This document shows positions 1 to 5,035 of a stretch of 7,615 nucleotides of DNA, one piece after another. The position numbers and the translations under genes were made by a program. The DNA is taken from positions 10,218 through 17,832 of the forward strand of contig JAMDEM010000052.1 of the NCBI GenBank assembly GCA_023486985.1, written 5' to 3'. This stretch comes from Bacillota bacterium. GTDB lineage: Bacteria; Vulcanimicrobiota; JAMDEM01. The first letter of the stretch is position 1. Every line of letters starts with the position of its first letter. The notes under the pieces are model-generated. The model did no database searches, was not told where the DNA came from, and saw only the letters and a list, made by a program, of their open reading frames with translations.

Positions 1-99
1 AGCTAAAAACTTCAGTGAGGAGTTTTCGATTGTTGGATTGCTGCCAGCTCTATCATTAAGAGAATCATAATACCCACCTTCAAAACTAAAAATTCCTCC
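1..99 (-). repeat. Perfect inverted copy of an internal segment of the barrel gene (left arm)
   Basis: These 99 bases are the exact reverse complement of 746-844, which lies inside the downstream outer-membrane protein gene. The match stops abruptly between 99 and 100 and runs off the left edge of the window, so its full length is unknown. Read on the minus strand it encodes the same barrel strands, beginning GGIFSFEGGYYDS. Perfect identity with a sharp end suggests a fold-back chimera of the kind produced by whole-genome amplification or by a contig end. A real invertible arm cannot be excluded from sequence alone. Confidence 0.95.
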
Positions 100-118
100 C
101 GGAGCTCCTGCAGGGTCT

Positions 119-1213
119 ATGCTTTCGGCAGAAACAAGATTAAGACTTGAATTATCTGTTCGGCCTCCTGCAGGAGCTTCCCTTATGTTTAAAGGGGATA
201 TTGTTTATGACCTGACACAGAAAAAGACCTTTGGTGATTTTAGAGAAGGGTATGTTGATTTTTCTCTTGGTAAGTCTGTAGATGTAAGAGCTGGAAGACA
301 TATTATTACATGGGGTGTAGGGGATCTTCTTTTTATTAACGATAATTTTCCCAAGGATTATGAAGCTTTCTTCTCCGGAAAGCCTATGGAATATATGAAA
401 TTGGGTTCTGATGCATTGAAACTAGATTTTTTCCCACGGGGTTTTTCGGCGGAATTTGTTTATATTCCATTTTTTAGAGCAAATCGTTTTCCATCAGCGC
501 CAAAGTTTTTTGTTTTTGACCCTTTTCCTGCAATGACAAGAGAAACCCAGGAGCCTCTTTCCGGCTTTGAAAATTCTCAATTTGCTTTAAAGCTTTCAAA
601 AACAATAGGGGATTATGATGTAAGTTTATACGGCTATAAAGGATTCTACTTGTTTCCTTCGATGCAGTTTGCTTCATCTTCACTTATAAGATTAACTTAT
701 CCGCGTTTGGCTATATATGGATTTTCCGCTCAGGGTCCGGGATTAGGAGGAATTTTTAGTTTTGAAGGTGGGTATTATGATTCTCTTAATGATAGAGCTG
801 GCAGCAATCCAACAATCGAAAACTCCTCACTGAAGTTTTTAGCTGGTTATCAAAAACCTCTCACTGAGGACTTAAATATCGGGGTTCAATACTATGCGGA
901 AAGCATGTCTAACTATGATAGTTACTTAAGGAATCTCCCAGCAGGCTTTCCCCAGCAGGATCAATTCAATCAATGGATAACTTTGAGACTGACCCAGTTT
1001 TTAAAACATCAAACACTGCGGCTTTCTCTATTTGGCTTTTACAGTCCCAACAGCAACGATTCTCTTTTAATACCCGAGATGAAATACAATGTAAATGACA
1101 GATTAGAGTTCACCATGGGGTTTAATATCTTTGGAGGGAATAAAGATTATACTCTTTTCGGCCAATTGGAGAAGAACGACAATATCTATATGAATATTAG
1201 ATATAATTTTTAA
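119..1213 (+). CDS. Outer-membrane beta-barrel protein, probably 5'-truncated
   Basis: Predicted to be a beta-barrel protein of the outer membrane. Seen: 364 codons of alternating polar/hydrophobic strands with many aromatic residues, Gly/Asn/Asp turns, and a C-terminus IRYNF, which fits the terminal-aromatic signal recognised by the BAM machinery. Residues 59-77 (GRHIITWGVGDLLFINDNF), followed by FPKDYEAFFSG, recall DUF1302 or alginate-export-like porins in which a GRQ.I.WG.GD motif precedes the barrel core; this is recalled family knowledge, not a search. There is no signal peptide and no good Shine-Dalgarno before the ATG. The frame stays open upstream to position 71, but everything before 100 is the inverted copy. 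The true start is therefore probably missing and the ATG at 119 is only the first in-frame one. A transport substrate cannot be assigned. The dsrE-like gene starts 18 bp downstream. Confidence 0.75.
   Translation: MLSAETRLRLELSVRPPAGASLMFKGDIVYDLTQKKTFGDFREGYVDFSLGKSVDVRAGRHIITWGVGDLLFINDNFPKDYEAFFSGKPMEYMKLGSDALKLDFFPRGFSAEFVYIPFFRANRFPSAPKFFVFDPFPAMTRETQEPLSGFENSQFALKLSKTIGDYDVSLYGYKGFYLFPSMQFASSSLIRLTYPRLAIYGFSAQGPGLGGIFSFEGGYYDSLNDRAGSNPTIENSSLKFLAGYQKPLTEDLNIGVQYYAESMSNYDSYLRNLPAGFPQQDQFNQWITLRLTQFLKHQTLRLSLFGFYSPNSNDSLLIPEMKYNVNDRLEFTMGFNIFGGNKDYTLFGQLEKNDNIYMNIRYNF
746..844 (+). repeat. Right arm of the 99-bp perfect inverted repeat
   Basis: This stretch within the barrel gene is the reverse complement of 1-99, base for base. 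The arms flank 646 bp (100-745). The coding frame through this arm agrees with the barrel pattern on both sides (QGPGLGGIFSFEGG), so this copy is the native one and the copy at 1-99 is the displaced one. Confidence 0.95.
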
Positions 1214-1231
1214 TAAAGAAGGTAATTGAAA

Positions 1232-1582
1232 ATGAAGATACTAATTATTATTAACGACCCGCCATATGGGACAGAAAGAGCTTATAATGCTTTACGCCTT
1301 GCTTTGTCTCTATCAAAGGAAGATTATGTGGAACTAAAAGTTTTTTTAATGGGGGATTCCATTCTTTGTGCAAAAGCAGGACAAAATACCCCTGCGGGAT
1401 ATTATAATATTGAGCGAATGATTAAAGGTTTAACTGTTAAAGATATCCCGGTGGGTGCATGCGGCAGCTGTATGGATGCCAGAGGAATTCAGGAAAGCGA
1501 TCTGGCGGCAAAAGTTCACAAAAGTTCTCTTGAGGAACTTACAAAGTGGACGCTGGAAGCAGAGAAAATTTTAATATTTTGA
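1232..1582 (+). CDS. DsrE-like sulfur-transfer family protein
   Basis: A small cytoplasmic protein of 116 residues of the DsrE/DsrF (YchN-like) fold. Members relay persulfide sulfur between cysteines or are linked to sulfur oxidation. Seen: a beta-strand start (MKILIIINDPPYGTERAYNALRLAL) and a Cys-x-x-Cys near the C-terminal third (C77-G-S-C80, followed by MDARG). That pattern matches the conserved 'CG.C..ARG' site of this family; C46 is a further thiol. An in-frame TTG lies at 1226, but AAGAAGG at 1216-1222 is only 3 nt from it and 9 nt from the ATG at 1232, so 1232 is preferred. The gene follows the barrel gene closely and precedes a CopD-like membrane protein. A sulfur-carrier role is inferred from family; partner proteins are not visible here. 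Confidence 0.8.
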   Translation: MKILIIINDPPYGTERAYNALRLALSLSKEDYVELKVFLMGDSILCAKAGQNTPAGYYNIERMIKGLTVKDIPVGACGSCMDARGIQESDLAAKVHKSSLEELTKWTLEAEKILIF

Positions 1583-1596
1583 CTTTTGCCATATAG

Positions 1597-1630
1597 GGTT
1601 CGTTCCCCGAACGGGCTTAGAGAAGCCTAG
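1597..1630 (+). repeat. Two adjacent small hairpins, related to a motif in the fabH-fabD gap
   Basis: Back-to-back inverted repeats: CGTTC-CCC-GAACG (1601-1613) directly followed by GGCTT-AGAG-AAGCC (1614-1627). The word order GGTTCGTTCC..CCGAAC..GGGCTTAGAGAAGC resembles 5075-5111 in the MITE-like element (GGTGCGTCCC..CCGAAC..GGGTTTAGCGAAGC). This suggests a decayed fragment of the same repeat family. No T-run follows, so it is not an obvious terminator. It lies in the 79-bp gap before the membrane protein gene and ends 17 nt before its Shine-Dalgarno. Confidence 0.45.
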
Positions 1631-1661
1631 ATAAAACTTTTAAAAATGGAGGGAGATTTCC

Positions 1662-2243
1662 ATGGATGTAATAAGTATTATTAAGCTGGTTCATATCCTT
1701 TCTTTCTTTTTTATGTCCGCTCCTTTTTATTCCCTTATTGTAGTGAATGAACGGGCTAAGGTTCCCGGAAAAGATTTCAAAGTGGACCGGTACCTGGAAA
1801 ATATTGTTAAGGGGCAGGCGATGAGGTGTTATGTTTTTCAACTAACAGCCCTCATAACCGGCGTTCTCCTTGTCCATTTTGAAGGCATGGGGCTTTCCAG
1901 TATTTTAACAAATTACGTGCTTTTACTAAAAACTGTACTGCTTTTGGCTTTGATGGGACTGTTATCATTTGTTCATTTAGGAATTCAACCTAAAATTGAA
2001 AGCCTTCTCAGTCAGGTAAAAGAAGGAACCATATCAGATGAAATATTTAATGAACTCCGGCCATGGAGATTAAAGAGGAAAAAATTAGCCGCTTTCTGTC
2101 TCTTCGTCGTTCTGGTTGTCATTATACTGGGCATGCAGGTTTTCGTTCCCTACAATGCTGTGGCAAACGGAATTCTTTTAATTCTTGCCGCCTTTTTTTC
2201 ATGGCATGTTTATAAACATTCTTCAGCTTTCGGATGGATATAA
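1662..2243 (+). CDS. CopD/DUF2269-like integral membrane protein
   Basis: A 193-residue inner-membrane protein with about five hydrophobic helices (roughly residues 5-28, 55-75, 85-106, 141-162 and 167-183). The first helix carries KLVHIL and the third FVHLG. Histidines near helix ends (H11, H72, H105, H182, H186) recall CopD- and DUF2269-type proteins, some of which may bind haem or copper; this is a resemblance and not proof. A basic loop (RPWRLKRKK, 133-141) suggests a cytosolic side by the positive-inside rule. Start: GGAGGGA at 1648-1654, 7 nt before the ATG. The dsrE-like gene lies upstream and an arsR gene, with its own promoter, downstream. Function is unassigned; a role in redox or metal handling is only a guess from context. 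Confidence 0.7.
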   Translation: MDVISIIKLVHILSFFFMSAPFYSLIVVNERAKVPGKDFKVDRYLENIVKGQAMRCYVFQLTALITGVLLVHFEGMGLSSILTNYVLLLKTVLLLALMGLLSFVHLGIQPKIESLLSQVKEGTISDEIFNELRPWRLKRKKLAAFCLFVVLVVIILGMQVFVPYNAVANGILLILAAFFSWHVYKHSSAFGWI

Positions 2244-2256
2244 AGCTGTATTTTTA
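2224..2256 (+). terminator. Rho-independent terminator straddling the stop codon
   Basis: A perfect 7-bp stem, CAGCTTT (2224-2230) with AAAGCTG (2242-2248), has an 11-nt loop and is followed by TATTTTTA. The stem overlaps the stop codon of the CopD-like gene. It would end the upstream transcript just before the strong arsR promoter. The stem is short and AT-leaning, so strength is uncertain. Confidence 0.5.
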
Positions 2257-2283
2257 CTTAATTCAAGCCTGAAAGAAAGACCA

Positions 2284-2312
2284 TTGACAACATGCTTATA
2301 ATGAAGTATAAT
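2284..2312 (+). promoter_or_regulatory. Perfect consensus sigma-70 promoter for arsR
   Basis: TTGACA at 2284-2289 and TATAAT at 2307-2312 are separated by exactly 17 bp, so both hexamers and the spacing match the housekeeping optimum. Transcription should begin near 2319, giving a leader of about 45 nt to the arsR ATG. Such a strong promoter on a repressor gene implies tight autorepression. Confidence 0.85.
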
Positions 2313-2318
2313 CTATTA

Positions 2319-2342
2319 AAGTATATTAGCATAAACTTATAT
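2319..2342 (+). promoter_or_regulatory. Candidate ArsR operator at the transcription start
   Basis: AAGTATAT, 8 nt, then ACTTATAT. The inner 20 bp form an imperfect palindrome (AAGT-a-TAT, 4 nt, ATA-a-ACTT). The same two 8-mers with the same 8-nt gap recur in inverted orientation at 2701-2724, before the micropeptide gene. A further AAGTATA (2304-2310) overlaps the -10 box. Position over the start site fits repression by an ArsR/SmtB protein. The region is AT-rich, so chance similarity is possible. Confidence 0.45.
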
Positions 2343-2363
2343 TGTTAAGGCTTGGGGTAAACC

Positions 2364-2678
2364 ATGAAAGAAACAGCGGAATTATTCAAAATATTGTCGG
2401 TTGATAAGAGGATAGAAATTATTGAACTCTTGAAAAAAGAGGCAATGAGTGTTAATGCTATAGCTGAGGCTTTAGGAATAACTCAATCGGCTGTCTCTCA
2501 ACACTTGCGGGTGCTTAAAAGTGCTGATCTTGTGAAAGATGAAAGACAGGGATACTGGATATATTATTCATTGAATCGAGCTATCCTTGAAAATTGCCGC
2601 CAAAGGCTTAATCGCATTTGCACCTGTGGTTGTTTGGGTAAACGAGTAAACATGGAGAAAATACGCAGAAGAAATTAA
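2364..2678 (+). CDS. ArsR/SmtB-family repressor with C-terminal CxCxC cluster
   Basis: A 104-residue winged-helix repressor that would bind DNA as a dimer. Seen: an N-terminal helix (ETAELFKILSVDKRIEIIELL), helix-turn-helix around residues 29-52 with recognition helix TQSAVSQHLRVLKSADLV, and a wing with KDERQGYWIYYSL. The classical ELCVCDL metal site of ArsR/SmtB is absent; the equivalent region reads EAMSVNAIAEAL. Instead, the C-terminus has C78 and C86-T-C88-G-C90 in or after the last helix, a plausible thiol, metal or metalloid sensing site (inferred). The start has only a weak GGGG near 2354-2357. A perfect promoter lies upstream and a 33-codon CGCGC peptide gene follows 66 bp downstream, so regulator and peptide probably form one unit. 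The inducer is unknown. Confidence 0.9.
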   Translation: MKETAELFKILSVDKRIEIIELLKKEAMSVNAIAEALGITQSAVSQHLRVLKSADLVKDERQGYWIYYSLNRAILENCRQRLNRICTCGCLGKRVNMEKIRRRN

Positions 2679-2700
2679 AGGAAGAAAAATTTTCTCTTAT

Positions 2701-2724
2701 ATATAAGTTATTATGCATATACTT
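2701..2724 (-). promoter_or_regulatory. Second copy of the operator-like motif, inverted
   Basis: On the minus strand this reads AAGTATAT, 8 nt, ACTTATAT, matching 2319-2342 in both 8-mers and in spacing. It overlaps a 12-bp palindrome CTTATATATAAG (2696-2707) and ends 4 nt before the Shine-Dalgarno of the micropeptide. It could be a second repressor site. I saw no convincing -35 here, so the peptide may be co-transcribed with arsR. Confidence 0.4.
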
Positions 2725-2728
2725 AATT

Positions 2729-2740
2729 AAAGGAGGTGAT
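2729..2740 (+). promoter_or_regulatory. Full-length Shine-Dalgarno for the micropeptide
   Basis: AAAGGAGGTGAT is a 12-nt perfect complement of the usual 16S rRNA 3' end, 8 nt (from GGAGG) before the ATG at 2745. It is the strongest ribosome-binding site in the window and is good evidence that the tiny downstream frame is translated. Confidence 0.85.
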
Positions 2741-2744
2741 AACA

Positions 2745-2846
2745 ATGGCAAAAGGCACTAGAGAAACCAGAGAAAAGCCTGTAGTCAAGAGTGAAACAAA
2801 AAGCTCCTGCGGTTGTGGCTGCATCCCGCCTCTAAAGACAAAATAG
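2745..2846 (+). CDS. 33-residue CGCGC micropeptide, possibly metal-binding
   Basis: A short gene of 33 codons. The protein starts MAKGTRETREKPVVK, a charged, probably disordered stretch, and ends SCGCGCIPPLKTK. Three cysteines in C-x-C-x-C spacing (C22, C24, C26) with glycine spacers, as in small metal- or metalloid-binding peptides. There is no signal peptide or membrane segment, so it should be cytosolic. I do not recognise a named family. Support for being real: an ideal Shine-Dalgarno, an operator-like motif before it, a hairpin immediately after, and an adjacent ArsR protein that itself carries a CxCxC tail. It could be a buffering or chaperone peptide for the ligand that ArsR senses (inference). 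Too short for most gene finders. Confidence 0.75.
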   Translation: MAKGTRETREKPVVKSETKSSCGCGCIPPLKTK

Positions 2847-2861
2847 GCAAAACTTTGGTTC

Positions 2862-2897
2862 AGGGAGGGTGGATTGAAGAAAACATCCACCCTCCCT
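2862..2897 (+). terminator. 13-bp perfect hairpin after the micropeptide
   Basis: AGGGAGGGTGGAT (2862-2874) pairs perfectly with ATCCACCCTCCCT (2885-2897) across a 10-nt loop, 16 nt after the stop codon. The following bases are ATCTAAAAAC rather than a T-run, so classical intrinsic termination is doubtful. It may stop transcription with a factor or protect the 3' end of a very short mRNA. Between 2898 and 2948 nothing is recognised. Confidence 0.55.
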
Positions 2898-2948
2898 ATC
2901 TAAAAACTTCCTTCCTTTATCAGTCGGAACGCAAAAGTATCCCCGTGA

Positions 2949-2961
2949 GTTGACAATCAAC
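2949..2961 (+). promoter_or_regulatory. Palindrome over the -35 box, candidate operator
   Basis: GTTGA-CAA-TCAAC is a perfect 5-3-5 inverted repeat that covers the whole -35 hexamer of the yceD promoter. The core TTGA...TCAA recalls sites of fatty-acid regulators such as FabT, but it is short and partly dictated by the TTGACA box. No FapR-type site was seen. Confidence 0.3.
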
Positions 2962-2978
2962 CCCTTTCTTTATATAAT
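2950..2978 (+). promoter_or_regulatory. Perfect consensus sigma-70 promoter for the yceD-rpmF-fab operon
   Basis: TTGACA (2950-2955), a 17-bp spacer, then TATAAT (2973-2978). Transcription should start near 2985, leaving a leader of about 220 nt before the yceD ATG. That leader contains the two tandem structured repeats. The gene-free stretch 2847-3205 is thus hairpin, promoter and structured leader. Confidence 0.85.
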
Positions 2979-3040
2979 ACATTGAGTCTTCTTTTGAGGG
3001 AATTTTTTTATTTATTGCGAGGTGAGGAATAAGCTAAATT

Positions 3041-3167
3041 TTATTTTGCGATTGAAAACTCTGCAGCTTGCTGCGGAGTGTCATGCCGCAAAACAAGCTC
3101 TGCTTATTTTGTGATTGAAAATTCTGCAGCTTTGCTGCAGAATGTCGTGCCACAAAACAAGCTCTGC
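3041..3167 (+). repeat. Two tandem copies of a structured ~63-bp repeat in the operon leader
   Basis: Copy 1 spans 3041-3103 and copy 2 spans 3104-3167. Each has an outer stem (TTTTGCG/CGCAAAA in copy 1, TTTTGTG/CACAAAA in copy 2) enclosing a 10-bp inner hairpin (3058-3067 with 3070-3079; 3121-3130 with 3134-3143). Each then has the tail CAAGCTCTGCTTAT. The outer stem differs by a compensatory C-G to T-A change; the inner stem differs by another compensatory pair and a G-U to A-U change. Pairing is therefore conserved, pointing to a functional or mobile structured RNA/DNA unit. AATAAGC (3028-3034) and GCTTATT (3102-3108) are inverted and may mark copy 1's edges. A diverged third copy lies before fabD. 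Confidence 0.8.
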
Positions 3168-3205
3168 TTATAAGTTTGGAGTCCAGGTTAAAAGGAGTGA
3201 GTTTA

Positions 3206-3781
3206 ATGCTGGTAGATATATCCGACATAAAGGGAGTGCCTGGATCCAGCATGGATTTTGAATACAAAGGCAAACTTTTCTTAGAAGGAATAAGGCTTTC
3301 GGCTGATAATGTTAAACTAAAACTGAAGGTTACAAACGCAGGAAGCAGAATTTTGCTGCGCGGCAGTATTGAGGGAAGCGTCGAGTTATCGTGCAGCCGC
3401 TGTGGAGAGCCGTTCATTCAGGAGATGTCCGTCAGGATTGTCAACTCACGGGGATACGAGGATTTTGTTGAAGTGGACAGTCCCGAAGCAAAATTTCCAG
3501 GTGAAGTTGATATAAAAAGCCTTGAAATTTTTACCTACAGGGAGAGTGAAAGTCAGATTAAAATAGAGGAAGCGATAAGACAGAATCTTATTTCTGAAAT
3601 TCCCATGCAGCCTATTTGTTCAGGAGATTGTAGGGGACTTTGCCCGGTATGTGGAAAGAATCAAAACCACGGCGAGTGCCAATGCGCAAAAGAAGCGGTT
3701 GATCCAGGACGGTTGCCTCTTTTAACAATTAAAAGGAAAAAAAACAGCGATTACTCGGGAAAGGTGAGAAAAAATGGCTAA
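3206..3781 (+). CDS. yceD: YceD family protein (DUF177), 23S rRNA/L32-associated
   Basis: A cytoplasmic protein of 191 residues. YceD proteins are encoded next to rpmF and are implicated in 23S rRNA and L32 handling (family knowledge). Seen: an N-terminal beta-rich half, then CSRCGEPF (about residues 63-70), then a C-terminal cysteine cluster C-SGD-C-RGL-CPVC-GKN with a following CQC. This is the usual DUF177 signature and a likely zinc site. The ATG at 3206 is chosen because AAAGGAGTGA (3191-3200) sits 8 nt upstream. An in-frame TTG at 3176 would add ten residues encoded across that Shine-Dalgarno and is rejected. The gene overlaps rpmF by 8 bp, indicating translational coupling. It is the first gene after the consensus promoter and structured leader. 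Confidence 0.92.
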   Translation: MLVDISDIKGVPGSSMDFEYKGKLFLEGIRLSADNVKLKLKVTNAGSRILLRGSIEGSVELSCSRCGEPFIQEMSVRIVNSRGYEDFVEVDSPEAKFPGEVDIKSLEIFTYRESESQIKIEEAIRQNLISEIPMQPICSGDCRGLCPVCGKNQNHGECQCAKEAVDPGRLPLLTIKRKKNSDYSGKVRKNG

Positions 3782-3980
3782 TCCAAAATATAAAACTTCT
3801 CGTTCAAAAACAAGAAGGAGGAGAGCAAATATAAATTTAGATGTACCCAATCTTGTTGAGTGCCCTCATTGCCACCAGATGAAGCTTGCCCACAGAGCCT
3901 GCTTAAGCTGCGGATATTACAAGGGCAGGGAAGTCATAAAACTTGAAGCAGAAAAAACAAAGACTAAAGCAAAAGCATAG
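3774..3980 (+). CDS. rpmF: 50S ribosomal protein L32
   Basis: L32 is a small protein of the large ribosomal subunit. Seen: 68 residues with the basic N-terminal tail MANPKYKTSRSKTRRRRA and a zinc ribbon with C30-x2-C33 and C43-x2-C46 (ECPHC ... ACLSCGYY). This is the cysteine-containing, zinc-binding form; some bacteria carry a cysteine-free version used under zinc shortage. The Lys-rich C-terminal extension (TKTKAKA) is within normal variation. AAGGTGAG at 3761-3768 lies inside the end of yceD, so translation of the two is probably coupled. fabH begins 22 bp downstream; plsX, common at this spot, is missing. Confidence 0.97.
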   Translation: MANPKYKTSRSKTRRRRANINLDVPNLVECPHCHQMKLAHRACLSCGYYKGREVIKLEAEKTKTKAKA

Positions 3981-4002
3981 TAATTAACGTCGGCGGTGAG
4001 TA

Positions 4003-4992
4003 ATGAACAATCTTAGATCTGTTGGAATCGCTTCGGTAGGCGCCTATACTCCGGCTAAAAGATTAACAAATTTTGATCTGGAGAAGATGATTGATACCAG
4101 TGACGAATGGATTCGCACTCGCACCGGCATCAAAGAACGCAGGATTGTGGAAAACGGCGTTTGCACTTCTGATATGGGAGTTATTGCAGCGCGAATGGCA
4201 CTTGAGCGGGCAGGTGTATCTCCTGATGAAGTGGATCTGATAATTACCGGCACAGCAACTCCTGACATGTTTTTTCCTTCAACCGGCTGCATAATCCAGG
4301 ACAAGCTTGGTGCTTCAAAAGCTGCTGCTTTTGACCTGGAAGCAGGCTGCACAGGTTTTGTTTATTCAATAGCAGTTGGCGCTCAGTTTGTGCAAACAGG
4401 GCTTTACAAAAACGTATTGGTAGTTGGAAGCGACACGCTTTCCAAAGTCACCGACTGGACTGATAGAAATACATGTGTTCTTTTCGGCGACGGTGCAGGC
4501 GCGGTACTTTTAAAGCCGGTTCCCGAAGGTACAGGTATTCTTTCATTATACCTCGGTGCGGACGGCTCCGGCGGGGAGCTTTTGAAAATCCCCGGCGGAG
4601 GAAGCAAGCACCCCGCCAATAAAGAAAGTGTTGAAAAAAAACAGCATTATATTAAAATGGCAGGCAATGAAGTTTTTAAGTTTGCTACCAGGATAATGGA
4701 AGTGGCAGCTCTGGAGGCTATTAAAAGATCCGGATTAACAGTGGAAGATGTCAGCTGTTTTATTCCCCATCAGGCTAATGTAAGAATCATAGAAGCAGCG
4801 GCAAAAAGACTTAGGATACCAATGGACAAAGTTTTTGTAAATGTTTCCAATTATGGAAATACTTCCAACGGTTCCATTCCGATAGCCCTTTTTGAGGCTC
4901 AGGAGCAAGGCAGGATAAAAAAAGGAGATGCTATTGTGATTGTAGCTTTTGGAGCAGGTTTAACATGGGCTTCAAGCGTAATAAGATGGTAA
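4003..4992 (+). CDS. fabH: 3-oxoacyl-[ACP] synthase III (KAS III)
   Basis: Initiates type II fatty-acid synthesis by condensing acetyl-CoA (or a branched starter) with malonyl-ACP in the cytosol. Seen: 329 residues, a normal length; thiolase-fold N-terminal half with DEWIRTRTGI; catalytic Cys116 in EAGCTGFVYS; His256 in IPHQANVRI; Asn286 in NYGNTSNGS. The Cys-His-Asn triad is complete and its His-Asn spacing equals that of E. coli FabH (30 residues). Start: ATG at 4003 with a modest GGTGAG 7 nt upstream. It follows rpmF by 22 bp, so is in the same operon. After its stop, 398 bp of repeat material separates it from fabD. The preferred starter acyl-CoA cannot be read from the sequence. Confidence 0.97.
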   Translation: MNNLRSVGIASVGAYTPAKRLTNFDLEKMIDTSDEWIRTRTGIKERRIVENGVCTSDMGVIAARMALERAGVSPDEVDLIITGTATPDMFFPSTGCIIQDKLGASKAAAFDLEAGCTGFVYSIAVGAQFVQTGLYKNVLVVGSDTLSKVTDWTDRNTCVLFGDGAGAVLLKPVPEGTGILSLYLGADGSGGELLKIPGGGSKHPANKESVEKKQHYIKMAGNEVFKFATRIMEVAALEAIKRSGLTVEDVSCFIPHQANVRIIEAAAKRLRIPMDKVFVNVSNYGNTSNGSIPIALFEAQEQGRIKKGDAIVIVAFGAGLTWASSVIRW

Positions 4993-5035
4993 ATATATTA
5001 TAATGTAAAATATGCCTTTAGAAAACTAATAAAAG

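Noticed and set aside
1226..1231. TTG start for the DsrE-like gene
   Set aside because: Only 3 nt from AAGAAGG; the ATG at 1232 is properly spaced.
3022..3114. 30-codon GTG frame in the yceD leader (leader peptide?)
   Set aside because: It has GCGAGGTGAG overlapping the start itself, runs straight through repeat copy 1, and ends by chance in copy 2. No biased residue content suggests attenuation.
3041..3167. Tandem repeats considered as a CRISPR array
   Set aside because: Only two contiguous ~63-bp units with no spacers and each internally folded; no cas genes nearby.
3176..3205. TTG start for yceD
   Set aside because: It would place the clear Shine-Dalgarno AAAGGAGTGA inside the gene; the ATG at 3206 is well spaced and fits the family.
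3034..3417. Minus-strand open frame of 127 codons
   Set aside because: It is antisense to the repeats and yceD; its repeated peptide (LQSFQSQNK) only reflects the tandem DNA repeats.
4044..4352. Minus-strand frames within fabH, fabD and fabG
   Set aside because: They are shadows of strongly conserved + strand enzymes and show no protein features of their own.
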